Positions 45,801 through 56,525 of a DNA stretch of 64,000 bases are shown one piece after another. The notes beneath the pieces are model-generated. The model was not told the origin of the DNA. It saw only the letters and a list, made by a program, of their open reading frames with translations, and made no database searches. Source of the stretch: Luscinia megarhynchos (lineage: Eukaryota; Chordata; Aves; Passeriformes; Turdidae). Within the stretch, counting starts at the first letter, position 1, and each line of letters begins with the position of its first letter. The DNA lies in contig CM067590.1 in the NCBI GenBank assembly GCA_034336665.1, positions 3,195,748 to 3,259,747 on the forward strand, in the 5' to 3' direction. A program made the position numbers and the translations under genes.

Positions 45801-48800
45801 GACACCTGGAAGCATAAAACATCCCTAGAGCCTCTTCTTCCTAGAGCCCATCTCCTCCTCCCCAGTGACCCAGGGAAACTCCTCCTGGCATCTTTGATGG
45901 AGAGGTAAACAAGGATTCACAGGGACTCCTGTGCAGAGACAGATGACAGATTCTCTTGGTGCACCTGGGCTAAATTCTAGCAAAGGGAAATCAAAGCTGT
46001 CCGAGCAATTCCCATATGGTCCTGTCAGTAAAACTAGAGGAAGGGCAAGATCACACCAAGCATCACAGGCTCCCCATTCCCTGGTGTGGAAAACCTCAAG
46101 GGTCAGGCTGGTTTATACAACACAGTCAGCACTCAGAGTGGGCAGAGATCAGCCTGCCCTCCAAAGCTAAATCCCAAACAGAAGGACAGGGAGACTGTGA
46201 TTAGCCAATCAATCTCCCACCCTAATTTTATACCTCTCCTACCTGCAAAGCCCCAGATATTCCTTTCAAGAGCCAGGACAGTGACTCAGCTCCTTACCAG
46301 GCCGTACGCCGTGCTGCGCTCATGCTCCTGTGTGATATCAGCAACATAGGCAAAAATCACAGAAAAGGTGACAGCAAACACTCCAGACATGGAAATGACA
46401 GCAAAGTACCACCTGCAAGAGCCCAAGGCAGAGTTAGAGAGCAACCACACCATGGTCCATAGCTGCTGAAGCAGAGCCTCTCCCTTGTTTTTCCTTCAGT
46501 GCAGCAGAACAAGAACATGGAGTCTTGGTCTGGAGACCCCTGAAGTTTTACCACTCATTTTCCCTAATAGAAATAATGCACTGAGTGATGGAACAAGCAC
46601 AGAGGACGACAAATCCTTTATTCCCAACTGAGCCCTCCAGCAGAACAAGACAAGTCAGTCTCTAGGCTGAGCATCCTCCTCCATCCTTGAGATGGGTGAG
46701 ACTTTTCCATCTCATCCTGAAATGAACACCTGCAAACCCTCCTCCTTCAGCCTCGTGCTCCTTCCCGTCTTCAGAACCCTGGGGTTGTACTGAATGAACT
46801 CACCACGGGCTGATCTTCATCAGGGGAATTGGTGCACACGTGAAGAAAACGGTGAGAAGGAGGAAGGATTTCCTGCCCCAGACATCAGAGAGAGCACCAA
46901 TCAGCGGGGCACTTAGGAAAGAGAGCAGACCCTGGGATGGACAGACAGACCCCGGGACAAAGAAAAACCCTCAGTGAGAGCTTTCAACAACGTCAGGAGG
47001 AGACAACCCTTACTGATTGCTACAAGCAGCTATTCTGTTACAAGAGAGCAGTTTATTAAACTGCCCACCACCTTTTAGGGAGGGAAAAACAAATCCTCGA
47101 CCAGCAAGGCCCCACTGAGCACTCCTGCTCCCTGCAGAGTGCTGTGGGCACCCAAGCAGCCCTGCCAGGACCTGGAAAGCTGCTGGCACAGCTCCACCAT
47201 GGCAACAGCTGCTGCAGTTCTGGGGAAAGCTTTCCCTTATAGGCGGAGACAGGACAGACACAATGAGAAGCCAGGCCCATTAAGCACAAATAAAATTATT
47301 CAAGACCTTTCCATGTCTCCCAAGCCCAAGTCAGGCAGGGCAGAGCCTTTCAGCGCTGACAGGAGTGCCCAGCAAACCCATCTGGGGCTGTTCTCCAAGA
47401 TCCTCTTCCCGGAGACAGCCAAGAACCATCTGTGTTGCCTGATTCCCCAGTCAGAATACAGGACTTTTGCTTTTTCACAATTGTTGCCTGCAATTCTGCT
47501 CTGGGAATGCTGGTCTAGTGCAAGAAGCTTCCCAGTCCCACTCCCTGTGCCACAGCACATTCCCACCTCCTGCATGGAGGTCACTGAGGCCACCTGGTTT
47601 CAATTTCTATCACTAATAAGTTTAGGTATCACAGATTTTTGATTCTGTTATGCTCCAGAGGATGGGCACAGGGCTGATCTCACGCTGATGAGAATATTTC
47701 CAGCTGAAACACATAGCTGTTGTAACTCCAGCCCCACACTGACAAGCAGCATGTTGTCCTGCTCAGTAAAATCAGCTGAACAAGCTGCCCCATGTCTGTG
47801 TCCTTCCTTTTGCATCAGGTTTGCCAGAGCTCCCTCAAACTGGACAAATATTGGCTAACATCAGCAAATTATATAGATAATAATGGCTTGTCCTTCTTGC
47901 ACCGATAGCAGATTTAAAGGAAATCCTGGAAGGAATATTCCTTACTTTGACTCCATGAATCAGGCCATTCATCAGGAACGTGTGCTGAGGAAATGTCTGG
48001 TGTAAGACCTGGAGGGAAGACAAACCAAAATCAAAAGTCAGAGCTAACAACTTTTTTTCAAAATTTCCCTAAGCATCTGCCAGCCAGAGGCCTGGAAGGG
48101 CAAGGAAAAGGGAAAATAGGGAAAAGGGGAAATATTCAGCCAACAATGCCTCCTCGTGAGGAGCTCTTCTAGCCCTTTCCAGCATGGGAAACCACTGTCC
48201 TTAACATTTTGCAGGTCTATAAATGGTTCCAGCATGCTCAGATTGAGGTTCAGAGAGCCTCAAACATGTCCTTCCCCATCATCTGAACCCCCTCTCATTT
48301 TACTTTATGTCACCACATCACTTCTCTGCAGGTCCCTTTATGCTGTCTGTATGTTTGATTTGCATGTTATATTACCAGGCTAATACGTTGAAATGTTCTT
48401 GCATAACCAAAGACTCTTGTTCCACAGTTCCCCAAGGAAAGGCTGGGCTAAGACTTTAGTTCTCAGGAGCACCAAGAGAGCTCCCATGGAAATACACTCA
48501 CCGTCAGCATCGGCGTGGTCAGCAGCCCCCAGGCAAAGAACTCCAGGAAAATCACAACCACGGCGTGGTACACGCTGGGCTCCCCGATCCCCTGTCGCTG
48601 CAAAACAGAGAAAAGTCAAAAACCTTTCAGCGGCCTCATCCTGCATTTCAGAGTGGAATTCGAAACACGAATGAAGGCAGCGAGAGATGCTGTTCTGTTC
48701 TTTCTGTTCACAGGCTGCAGACAGCCTAGGACGCTTAAATCCAACCCCAACGGGACGATGGAGGATTCCCTGTCCGGGCCCGCGCTGGTTTTGCTGCCCA

Positions 48801-49127
48801 GGAACGAGAGCGCACCGGGAAAGCGGCACAACGCCGGCAGGTGCAGCGCCCATCCCTGGGATCCTTCGGGCTGCAGCACCTGCCGGGTCCGTCCCGTCCG
48901 CGCCCCGGGCCGGCGGCGGCAGCGGCAGCGCCCACAGGGGCGGTGTGAGGGTGCAGCCCACCGGGGAGAGCCCTCACTCGCACCGGACACCGGCACCGCC
49001 CGGGCCCCGCCATCCCCCCGACAGAGCCCAGCCCCGCGCTCACGCCGGCCCCGTCCCGGATCACGATCTTCTTGGCCAGCAGGACGCTGCGGTTGAGCCG
49101 CTTCTTCTTCTTCTTCTCGCCGGTCAT
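42819..49127 (-). CDS. MFSD14A/HIAT1-like major facilitator superfamily transporter
   Basis: Twelve-helix MFS membrane protein of the MFSD14 (hippocampus abundant transcript) family; substrate not established. Exons in order: 49127-49044, 48597-48502, 48008-47946, 46931-46804, 46412-46298, 45805-45587, 45379-45266, 44399-44328, 44111-43999, 43897-43800, 43278-43112 and 43028-42819. Total 492 residues (human MFSD14A 490). Conserved blocks: lysine-rich N-terminus followed by NRSVLLAKK; FLEFFAWGLLTTPML; HTFLMNGLIHGVKGLLSFLSA; the MFS signature DVWGRK; DITQEHER; SWGAPISWEQADPFA; FLSYLPEAGQYSSFFLYLRQ; GNKNTILLGLGFQILQLAWYGFG; TGIRGLCNGLGPALYG; and the end KEPLLEDSSV. Residues are a mixture of MFSD14A-like and MFSD14B-like choices. 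It appears to be a third paralogue, since A and B map elsewhere in human. Confidence 0.93.
44475..44479 (+). repeat. 5' target-site duplication ATGTT
   Basis: Identical to 44885-44889. Directly abuts the TG terminus of the LTR. Confidence 0.8.
44480..44884 (+). mobile_element. Solo LTR of an endogenous retrovirus (405 bp)
   Basis: Begins TGTT and ends AACA, a short inverted terminal repeat with canonical TG...CA ends. Flanked by perfect 5-bp duplications ATGTT. Internally a TATA-like TATAAATATG lies near 44805 and an AATAAA at 44824-44829, followed by a short U5-like tail, so the LTR reads on the plus strand. No gag/pol/env sequence adjoins it, so it is a solo LTR left by recombination. It lies antisense in intron 7 of the MFSD14-like gene. 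Class (ERVL/ERVK/ERV1) is not decided; a 5-bp duplication fits ERVL best. Confidence 0.85.
44885..44889 (+). repeat. 3' target-site duplication ATGTT
   Basis: Identical to 44475-44479; follows the CA terminus of the LTR. Confidence 0.8.
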
Positions 49128-49460
49128 GGCGCCGCCGGGCCGCTGCCGATCGCCGGCCGCCGCGGCTGCCCCATCCTCCCTGTGGCGGGCCGGGCCGAAC
49201 CGGAGCGGGCCGCGCTGAGCCGAAGCCGAGCCCGAGCCCGGGCCCGGACCCGGCACCGGACCCGGACCGGCACCGGGCGTGGAGCGCCGGGCCCGGGGCT
49301 GAGGGCGGGGGTGCGGAGCGGAGGGGGCGACCCCGCCCGCTGGCCCCGCCCCCGGACCGGGATCCTGCACTTCCGCCGCACCTCATTGGCTGCTCCGCCT
49401 CTTCCTCGTCGGCCGCGCTGGCCTGTGATTGGTTGAGCGGGGAAGGAGGGCGGGCGTTTC
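49128..49460 (-). promoter_or_regulatory. CpG-island promoter of the MFSD14-like gene
   Basis: Dense CpG sequence directly upstream of the start codon. Two CCAAT boxes in gene orientation (ATTGG on plus) at 49385-49389 and 49428-49432, spaced 43 bp. TATA-less. Confidence 0.65.
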
Positions 49461-51480
49461 CGCTGGCTGGGGCGTGGCCGTGGCGTCACGGAGCGGCGGT
49501 GGCACCGGGAGCGGGCGGTGGCACCGGCAGCGACTCAGAGCCCCGGTCGCCTTTGAAGCGGCTGCTGCTCTGTCACGGGCACGGCTCCCGGCTGGGGCAG
49601 GCGGGTTGAACAAGGACATGCGGCCTCCCCGGGGCCGGCGGCACCGGCGGCTCGGGAAGAGCCGTGCCTGCCCCATCGCGGTCACTCGGTGCCGAACTGG
49701 TGACTCCGTCCTCAGCACCGGCATCCCGGGGTGGTCACAGCCAAGCGCCTCCCCAGGACCATCCCATCCCTTCCCCCGAACCCGGTGCTGGTGGGGAGGG
49801 GCAGCCGGGTCCGGGACTGCGGGTGGGGAGCAGCTCCTGCCCCGGTGCCGCCAGGGCTTGGAGCGCGTCCTAATTAATCCTGCACGAGACAGAGAGCGCG
49901 TAGTGCCGATTACATTGGTACGGGGCCAGAGGACATTAATTTGGCACAGGTTAGACAAGCTCTATGCTCGCCAGCGCCGCTCTGCTCGACCCCGCCCGCT
50001 CGAGGTGACAGTGCCGGGCAGCGGTGCACACGGGAGGCCCCTGGGATGCCTGGAGGGGTCTCACCGTGGGGCAGCCAGAGGCTGTCAGGGCTCCTGCGTC
50101 CCCGCGGAGCGCTAGAGGCTGCGATCCAGCCTTTGTCCATGGAGCTTTTCCTTTAAGTAATGATTAAACCCAAGGAAAACCCCTCAGGTAACTCCACCTG
50201 AAAGATTAAAGTAATCCCCCGATTTCCCGGGACTTGTGTGGGAGTGGAGGGCAGCTCCATCTCCCCAGGGCTGCTGCACCGTGCCCGGCTCTGCTGTCCC
50301 CAGGCCCCGGGGTGCTCGTGGTCCCCGGAGCACTCTGCACGTTGCCCGTAACCTCTGCCGGGACCCGGTGCCTTCCCTCGACTGACCCTCAGCCCCTTGG
50401 ACCCTCCTGGAGCCGCTTATAAGTGCATGGAGAAGTCTGATTTGTTCCAGTGCTCTGCAGCGGCTTAAAAAAAAAAACAAGGAGAGAGATCAGAGAGCAG
50501 GGAAGCGGTTCCCAACATGGCAACAGCAGATGTAATTCTATTACCTTGATTTATTGATCGCACTTAGAGCAATTACTGGCTCTCACCCCATCACCTGCCA
50601 GAGAGCAGGAGACAGTGAGGAGGAAAGACAAAGGCTGCTGCGGCGTCCCGGGCATGGCCGGCCCCCGGGGAGGCTCCGGTTTTGTTTGTGCCGGTTGCCG
50701 TGAGGGCTGGGGGACGTTGGACCGAAGAGCGGCCCAGGGAAGCTCCTCGGGAAGCTGTGAAGAGCCTGTGATGCTGCGGGGATGGAGCCCCACTTTGGCG
50801 ATGGAGGGGATGCAGGGCTGGGGAAAGGTGAGGGTCCCCGGGGCTCCAGCACAGCAGAGCTGCAGTGGGTCTGCTTTGGCTTCCTCGACCTTCTGGGCCC
50901 AGCCAGCCCGGAGCTCTCTGAGCCGCTCGAAAAACGCCGCAGCCCCGGGGCAGGAGCAAGGGCGAATTGCTCGATTGAGGTCAGAAAGTCGCTTTAAGCG
51001 TTTTGTGGGATTATTTTCCCCCCTGCTTGCTGCAGTTACAAGCAGAAAAAGAAGGAAATGTTTGTGCCTTTTTACTGCCTCTAGACAGATATAAACAAAG
51101 CGGGAATCAGATCTGGCTTTAGAGGCAAATGAAATCAGAGCGAAAAAGACCAGTGGGCTGGGAGGCACAGAAGTAGGGCAGCCCGCTTGTGCATCCAAGC
51201 CTGGCCAAGCCCTCCCCCGCCTCCCCGGCCAGCCCTGGGCTTGTGAAGCCCTTTCCGGGAATGCAGAGGTGGAAAGAGCAGAAAATGTCCCTGCTGTGGG
51301 CGAGGGCAGTGCCTGAGGCTGCTGGCCGCTTTCGCTCCAGCTAACACAAAAAGCGAGCGGGCGGGAGCCCGTGCCTCAGCCCTGCGGCTCTGGGAGGGGC
51401 CATCACCCTCCCCTGCCTGCTACCCCCAGCCCCTCGCTCCCGACACTTGCGGCAAAGCTGGAAACTCGCCGGCCCCGCGG
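49461..51480. other. Divergent intergenic interval between the MFSD14-like gene and SHC2
   Basis: CpG-rich near both ends. Embedded AT-rich patches at about 49865-49945, 50500-50580 and 50960-51140 look like conserved regulatory elements. No exon or RNA gene was recognised. Confidence 0.45.
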
Positions 51481-51826
51481 GCTTTGGCGCGGCCGCAGAC
51501 CGTGGCCAGGGGTTTTGGAGCAGGACGGAGGGCAGAGCGTGGGTGTCTCCGGCCCCCACGGGCCGTGCTCGCCCAGCCGAGGCGTGGCGTGGGCGCTGTT
51601 TGTGAGCGGGGATGCTCCGGTGGGCGGGGATGCTGGGCGGGACGGGGATGCTCTGGCGGCCGCGGGTCCGGCGCGGCGGGGGGGGAGCCGGGGGCGGAGG
51701 ATGCGGGGCCGGGCGGGCGGCGGAGCGCTCGCACCATGACATCAGCGCGGCGCGGCCCCGGGGGAGCGGGCGGGGGGTGGGAGCCGGCGCGGCGGCAGCG
51801 GAGCGGAGCGGAGCGCGGCCCCGGGC
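51481..51826 (+). promoter_or_regulatory. SHC2: SHC2 CpG-island promoter/5'UTR
   Basis: CpG-saturated sequence with GGGGCGG-type boxes leading into the SHC2 start codon. No TATA box. Start site not resolvable. Confidence 0.55.
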
Positions 51827-54800
51827 ATGCTCCCGGAGCCCAAGTATGACCGCTTTCGCGACGAGCCGCTGACCGCCCCCATGCCGTCGCCGGCCCCCGC
51901 GCCGTGCCCCGCGGCGGGCGAGGAGCCCGAGCACGGCACCACCTTCTGCGCGCTGCTGCCGCGGATGCCGCAATGGAAGTTCCCCGGCTCCAGCGGCTTC
52001 CTCGGCCGCGGCCCCGCCGGCGCCGCCCGGGATGCTCCCGCCGCGGCGGAGTCCCCCTCGGGGCTGGCCGCCGTCCTGGGCGCCTGCGAGCCCCTCTGCG
52101 CCGCGCCCTGCGCGCTGCCGGGCGGCGGGAGGGCGCGGGGGACGGCGGGGCGGGCGCGGGGGGCGGCAGCGCCGGCGGGGACCCGGCCCGGCGGGGACGA
52201 GTGGAGCCGCAAGGGCAGCTTCATCCGCAAACCGGCGCAGGGCTGGCTGCACCCCGACGAGCGGGTGCTGGGGCCCGGCGTCTCCTACATTGTCCGGGTA
52301 AGTCCCGCCGGAGCCCGGAGACTCGGGAGGGCGCGGAGTCCCCGGCCCCAGGCGTGTGCGGGGCTCGCGGGTCCGGCCGCTCCTCCCGACGGCTGCGGGC
52401 AGAGCCCTCGCTCGAGTCCCCCCGCACGGCCGGACCGCGGCAGCTGCCCCCGCTACATGCAGCTTCCGTGATGGGGCCGGGGCCAGGGGCTTGCTGGGCC
52501 GTGGAGCCCACCTTGGGACTCCAGCCTTGTCAGCCCCTACAAGGCATCACAAGCTGTAGTACACAGATGAGTTTGTGGGGCCTCAGCAGGGGTCTGGGCA
52601 TATGATGGGGTGGTTTGGGGTGGGGGGCGAAAGCTGCTGTGTGGTGCCTGGAGCTGGGGTGGAAGGCCCTTCTCCCTGACACCGGCCTCTCCTCTCCGTT
52701 GCCTGCCCTGTTGTGCTGCCGGCTCGGACTGCTTTCCCCCGCAGTACATGGGGTGCATTGAGGTGCTGCGCTCCATGAGGTCCCTCGACTTCAACACCCG
52801 GACCCAGGTCACCAGGTACGGCCCTGCAGTCCCATTCTCCCTCACACCAGTGCCACCCCAAGTCCCTGGTGGCCCTGGGTGCTCTCTGTGCAGAGAGGGG
52901 AACAGGGAACAGGGTTCAGGGGGAGCTGTGCCCTGCAGGACCCACCCTGCACGCAGGGACATGGACGAAGGGCACTGCCGCAGATCAATGGCTGGAAAGA
53001 GGAGAAGGGAGGTGGCCCCAGCTGGGATTACGTACCACGGGCCGTGACGTGGGGCAGCGCTGCGGGGAGGCTGCGGCGCCCGGGGCTGTGGGGGCTTGTG
53101 CCAGCAGACCCCACGGAGCAGTGTCGGGGGGAAGGCACCTGGGAAGGGCTGGAGGTCTGGAGCAGTGACCAGGCCATGGTCTGACCATTGCAGGGAAGCC
53201 ATCAACAGACTGTATGAGGCAGTGCCGGGTGTGAAGGGCATCTGGAAGAAGAAGGTGAGTTTCCATTCAGCTGTTTCCATTTCATTCTGTCCCTGGGACA
53301 AGCCAAGGCTGTGGGGCAGGGCAATAGGGGTGCCTGCCCAGTTTGTGTACTTGGGGCCTCTTGGGGAACCCCCTCTTTCCTTGTTCACTCCAGGATGCAT
53401 GGTCCTGGTGGTCTTCCTTGCCCCCACCATCCTTTCTTCTGTTAGGCTCCCAACAAAGCCTTATTCTCCATCCTGGGCAAGAGTAACCTGCACTTCGCTG
53501 GCATGAGCATCGCTGTCAACATCTCTGTTGATGGGCTGAACCTCATGATCCCCACCACACGCCAGGTAAGTGTTGCTGGGCACACAGTCCTTCTACCTGC
53601 CAGCCTGCAAGCTGGTGGCCCCTTTGCTAATGCCCTCCTGGGCCATGTTCCCCACGCAGATCATTGCCAACCACCACATGCAGTCCATCTCCTTTGCCTC
53701 TGGTGGGGACTTGGTGAGTCCTGCACACCCCAGTCCCCCAGCATGGTGGGGACAGGGACTGCCTATGGCTGAGCCGAGCACAGGGTGGCCTGGCCTGGGT
53801 CAGGATGTGGGGCTGGCACTGAGCTGTCCCCTTGCCCTGGCCCTCCAGTTCTGCTCCCCACACAGTAGCAGGACATGAGTGCTGATCTCCCCCTCTGTCT
53901 GCAGGACACCACAGACTATGTCGCCTATGTCGCCAAGGACCCCATCAACCAGAGAGGTGACACCGGAGGCGGGATGCACTGGGGGGTGAAGGCTGGAGGC
54001 AGAGATCCCTCATGGGGAGCACAAGGGGTGGCTCAGGGTGAAGCTAAGGGGTGTGGGGGAAATGCTCAAACCGTCTGTCTGTCTGTCCACAGCCTGCCAC
54101 ATCCTGGAGTGCTGCGAGGGGCTGGCGCAGAGCGTCATCAGCACGGTGGGACAGGCCTTTGAGCTGCGCTTCAAGCAGTACCTGCACAGCCCCCCCAAGG
54201 TGGTGGTACCCCCAGAGAGGTAGGGGGGTGGGGGGCCCTGTGCGCCCCTGTCCCGGGCATGTCCCCTGGCTGGGGGTGGCTCTGGGAGCCCTCGTCACTG
54301 GGGATTGTCTGGGCCAGGCAGGTGTCCCCAGCTCAGCCATCCCTGCTGCAGGGCGCTGGCTGCAGAGGACTCAGCCTGGGGGGAGGATGAGGAGGCGGCT
54401 GAGCATGACTACTACAACAGCATCCCAGGGAAGGAGCCCCCCCCGGGGGGCCTGGTTGACTCCCGGCTCCGCCACAGCTCAGCCCTGGGCCACGTCCGCA
54501 CTCAGCCCTGCAGCTCTGTCCCCCCCAGCCAGGTGAGCCCCCCAGAGCCACTGCTGGCCTTGCTATGGGGGTCCCAGGCAGGGCCCCCCCAATGCTCTTA
54601 CTGTCTCCTTTCCCAGGGCGGGTTAGCAATCAGACGAGACCCGAGCAGCCACCTGGGGCCACCCTGGGAGCTGGAGAGCCAGGGTGGGTACTGCTGGGGG
54701 GGAAGCCATGAGCTGGGGGGTCCCTGTGACCCTGCCCGGTCCTGGCCAGCGGTGATGGCCGTCCCCACAGGCCAGCCCTGCGACGGCTACCTGCAGGCTG

Positions 54801-55759
54801 ATGGCCACACCCTGGGGCCACGGGACTACGAGGAGCACATGTACGTGAACACGCAGAGCCTGGAGGCCTGGGAGCCAGAACTGGTGGCTCATGGGGCGGC
54901 AGAGGAGAGCCCCAAAAAGGATCTCTTTGACATGAGTAAGCCACTGCACTGGGGGAAATGGTGCAGAACCTGCTGTGGAGTGGCCAAGCTGTGCCAGCAG
55001 CTGTCTGGGTCACCTGCCACAGCCCTGGAGGTACTGGCACTGGCCTAGTCGACAGCAGTGCCCTGCAGTGCACCGGGGGCTGGGGTTCTGTCCACACCAC
55101 AGCCCAGCCCTGCCTCATGCCCCAGGTGTAACATCCCACAACCCCTGGATCCCACAGGGCCGTTTGAGGATGCCTTGAAGCTCCACGAGTGCATTGCAGG
55201 GGGTGGCAGCAGTCCCCCCATCGAGGACCAGTGGCCAAGCCCCCCCACGCGAAAGGCCCCCATCGCCCCCACGGAGGAGCAGCTCCGGAGGGAGCCCTGG
55301 TACCACGGCAGGATGAGCCGGCGGGATGCTGAGAGGCTCCTGCAGATGGACGGGGACTTCCTGGTGCGGGACAGCCTCACCAACCCGGGGCAGTACGTGC
55401 TGACCGGCATGCACAGCGGGCAGCCCAAGCACCTGCTGCTGGTGGATCCCGAGGGAGTGGTGAGGGCAGGGCATGGGGTGAGGGCAGGGCACGGGTGGGC
55501 GATTGGGACCAGGAGAGGGGCAGGGCACGGGGTGGTTTGATGGGGACACAGCCATGGGCAGGGTGTTGCAACTGGATGCTGTAGGAGAGGCAGCTCTCCT
55601 GAGTTGAGGACCACTGTGCCCTGGCTCCAGGTGAGGACCAAGGACGTGCTATTTGAGAGCATCAGCCACCTCATCAGCCACCACCGGCAGAACGAGCAGC
55701 CCATCGTGGCAGCAGAGAGCGAGCTGCACCTCCGCCAGGTTGTACAGAGGAAGCAGTGA
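51827..55759 (+). CDS. SHC2: SHC2, SHC-transforming protein 2 (ShcB/Sli) adaptor
   Basis: Cytoplasmic adaptor linking phosphotyrosine receptors such as Trk to Grb2/Ras. Exons: 51827-52297, 52745-52815, 53194-53254, 53446-53565, 53660-53713, 53905-53956, 54093-54219, 54352-54532, 54617-54683, 54771-54935, 55158-55459 and 55631-55759, giving 599 residues (human 582). The proline/alanine-rich N-terminus includes [15 protein letters not shown], an SHC2 hallmark. PTB domain about 147-320 ([57 protein letters not shown]). CH1 region with the two Grb2 sites: twin tyrosines YYN at 339-341 and YVN at 426-428. SH2 domain from WYHGRMS at 504 with FLVR at 524-527. Residues 1-9 resemble the start of SHC3, giving a slightly longer N-terminus than human SHC2. 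Confidence 0.96.
55459..55494 (+). repeat. SHC2: 18-bp tandem duplication at SHC2 exon 11 donor
   Basis: Two 18-bp copies differ at one base (T/C). The first copy contains the annotated 5' splice site GTGAGG at 55460, and the second repeats the same GTGAGG at 55478. Confidence 0.75.
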
Positions 55760-56525
55760 TGCCAAGGGGGTACGTGAGTCCCTGACCTGCTCCCCTGGCT
55801 CTGGACTCACTCTAGAGCACAACGCTTTGTGCTCCCCTTCTCCAGTTGTGCCTGGCCTCTGAGGTCTGGGGTCAGGCTCCCCTCCCTTTCCTCCCCAGGG
55901 AGAATCTTGTGGTCCCTGGCCCTGCAGGTCCTCCCTGGCTGCTGCCTGCCTCCATCATCTGCATAGGGCACCCTGCCCAGCCGGACACAAAGACGTTTAA
56001 TTCCACACATACCAGGTGAAAAGCTGTTGGGGTGAGAACTGCTTGGTGATCTCAGCAGGAGGGATTGAGCCTGAAGCCGTCTCAGGCAGGGCTGCCCCCC
56101 ACTTGCCCCAGCACTGGAATGAGGGCTGGTAGACATTGCTGTAGCCCCTGGCTTGGCTCTGCCTATGGGGCCAGGCACAATCATCTCTTGGATGCTGGTG
56201 CTGCTGGATGTTCCTGTTGGGGACATCCCTTTTCAGCTGGATTCTCCCCAGGAGTGGTTTCCACATGATGCTCTCTGTGGCCCCAAGCCCCTGCAGCCCT
56301 CCCCAGGCCAGGGCCAGGATGCAGCTACTGGGAAGGTGCAGGGCAGGCCTGAGCTGCTGGCACTGCCCCACGAGGTGTCCCTTGGCCCATGGGCATCCAT
56401 GGCCAGACTGGGGCTTTGGCAGGTTTTTATGGCACTCACAGCCCCCTTTACCTGCCCTGTGTCTAGTGCTGGGCACGGGTTTGTGGTTTGGAATACATTT
56501 CTAATTAAACCTGGAAATGAGCAAG
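55760..56525 (+). other. SHC2: SHC2 3'UTR
   Basis: From the SHC2 stop codon to just past the ATTAAA signal at 56504-56509. No splice signals of note. Confidence 0.6.
56504..56509 (+). terminator. SHC2: SHC2 poly(A) signal ATTAAA
   Basis: Common ATTAAA variant in AT-rich context about 745 nt past the stop codon; no AATAAA lies closer. Confidence 0.5.
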
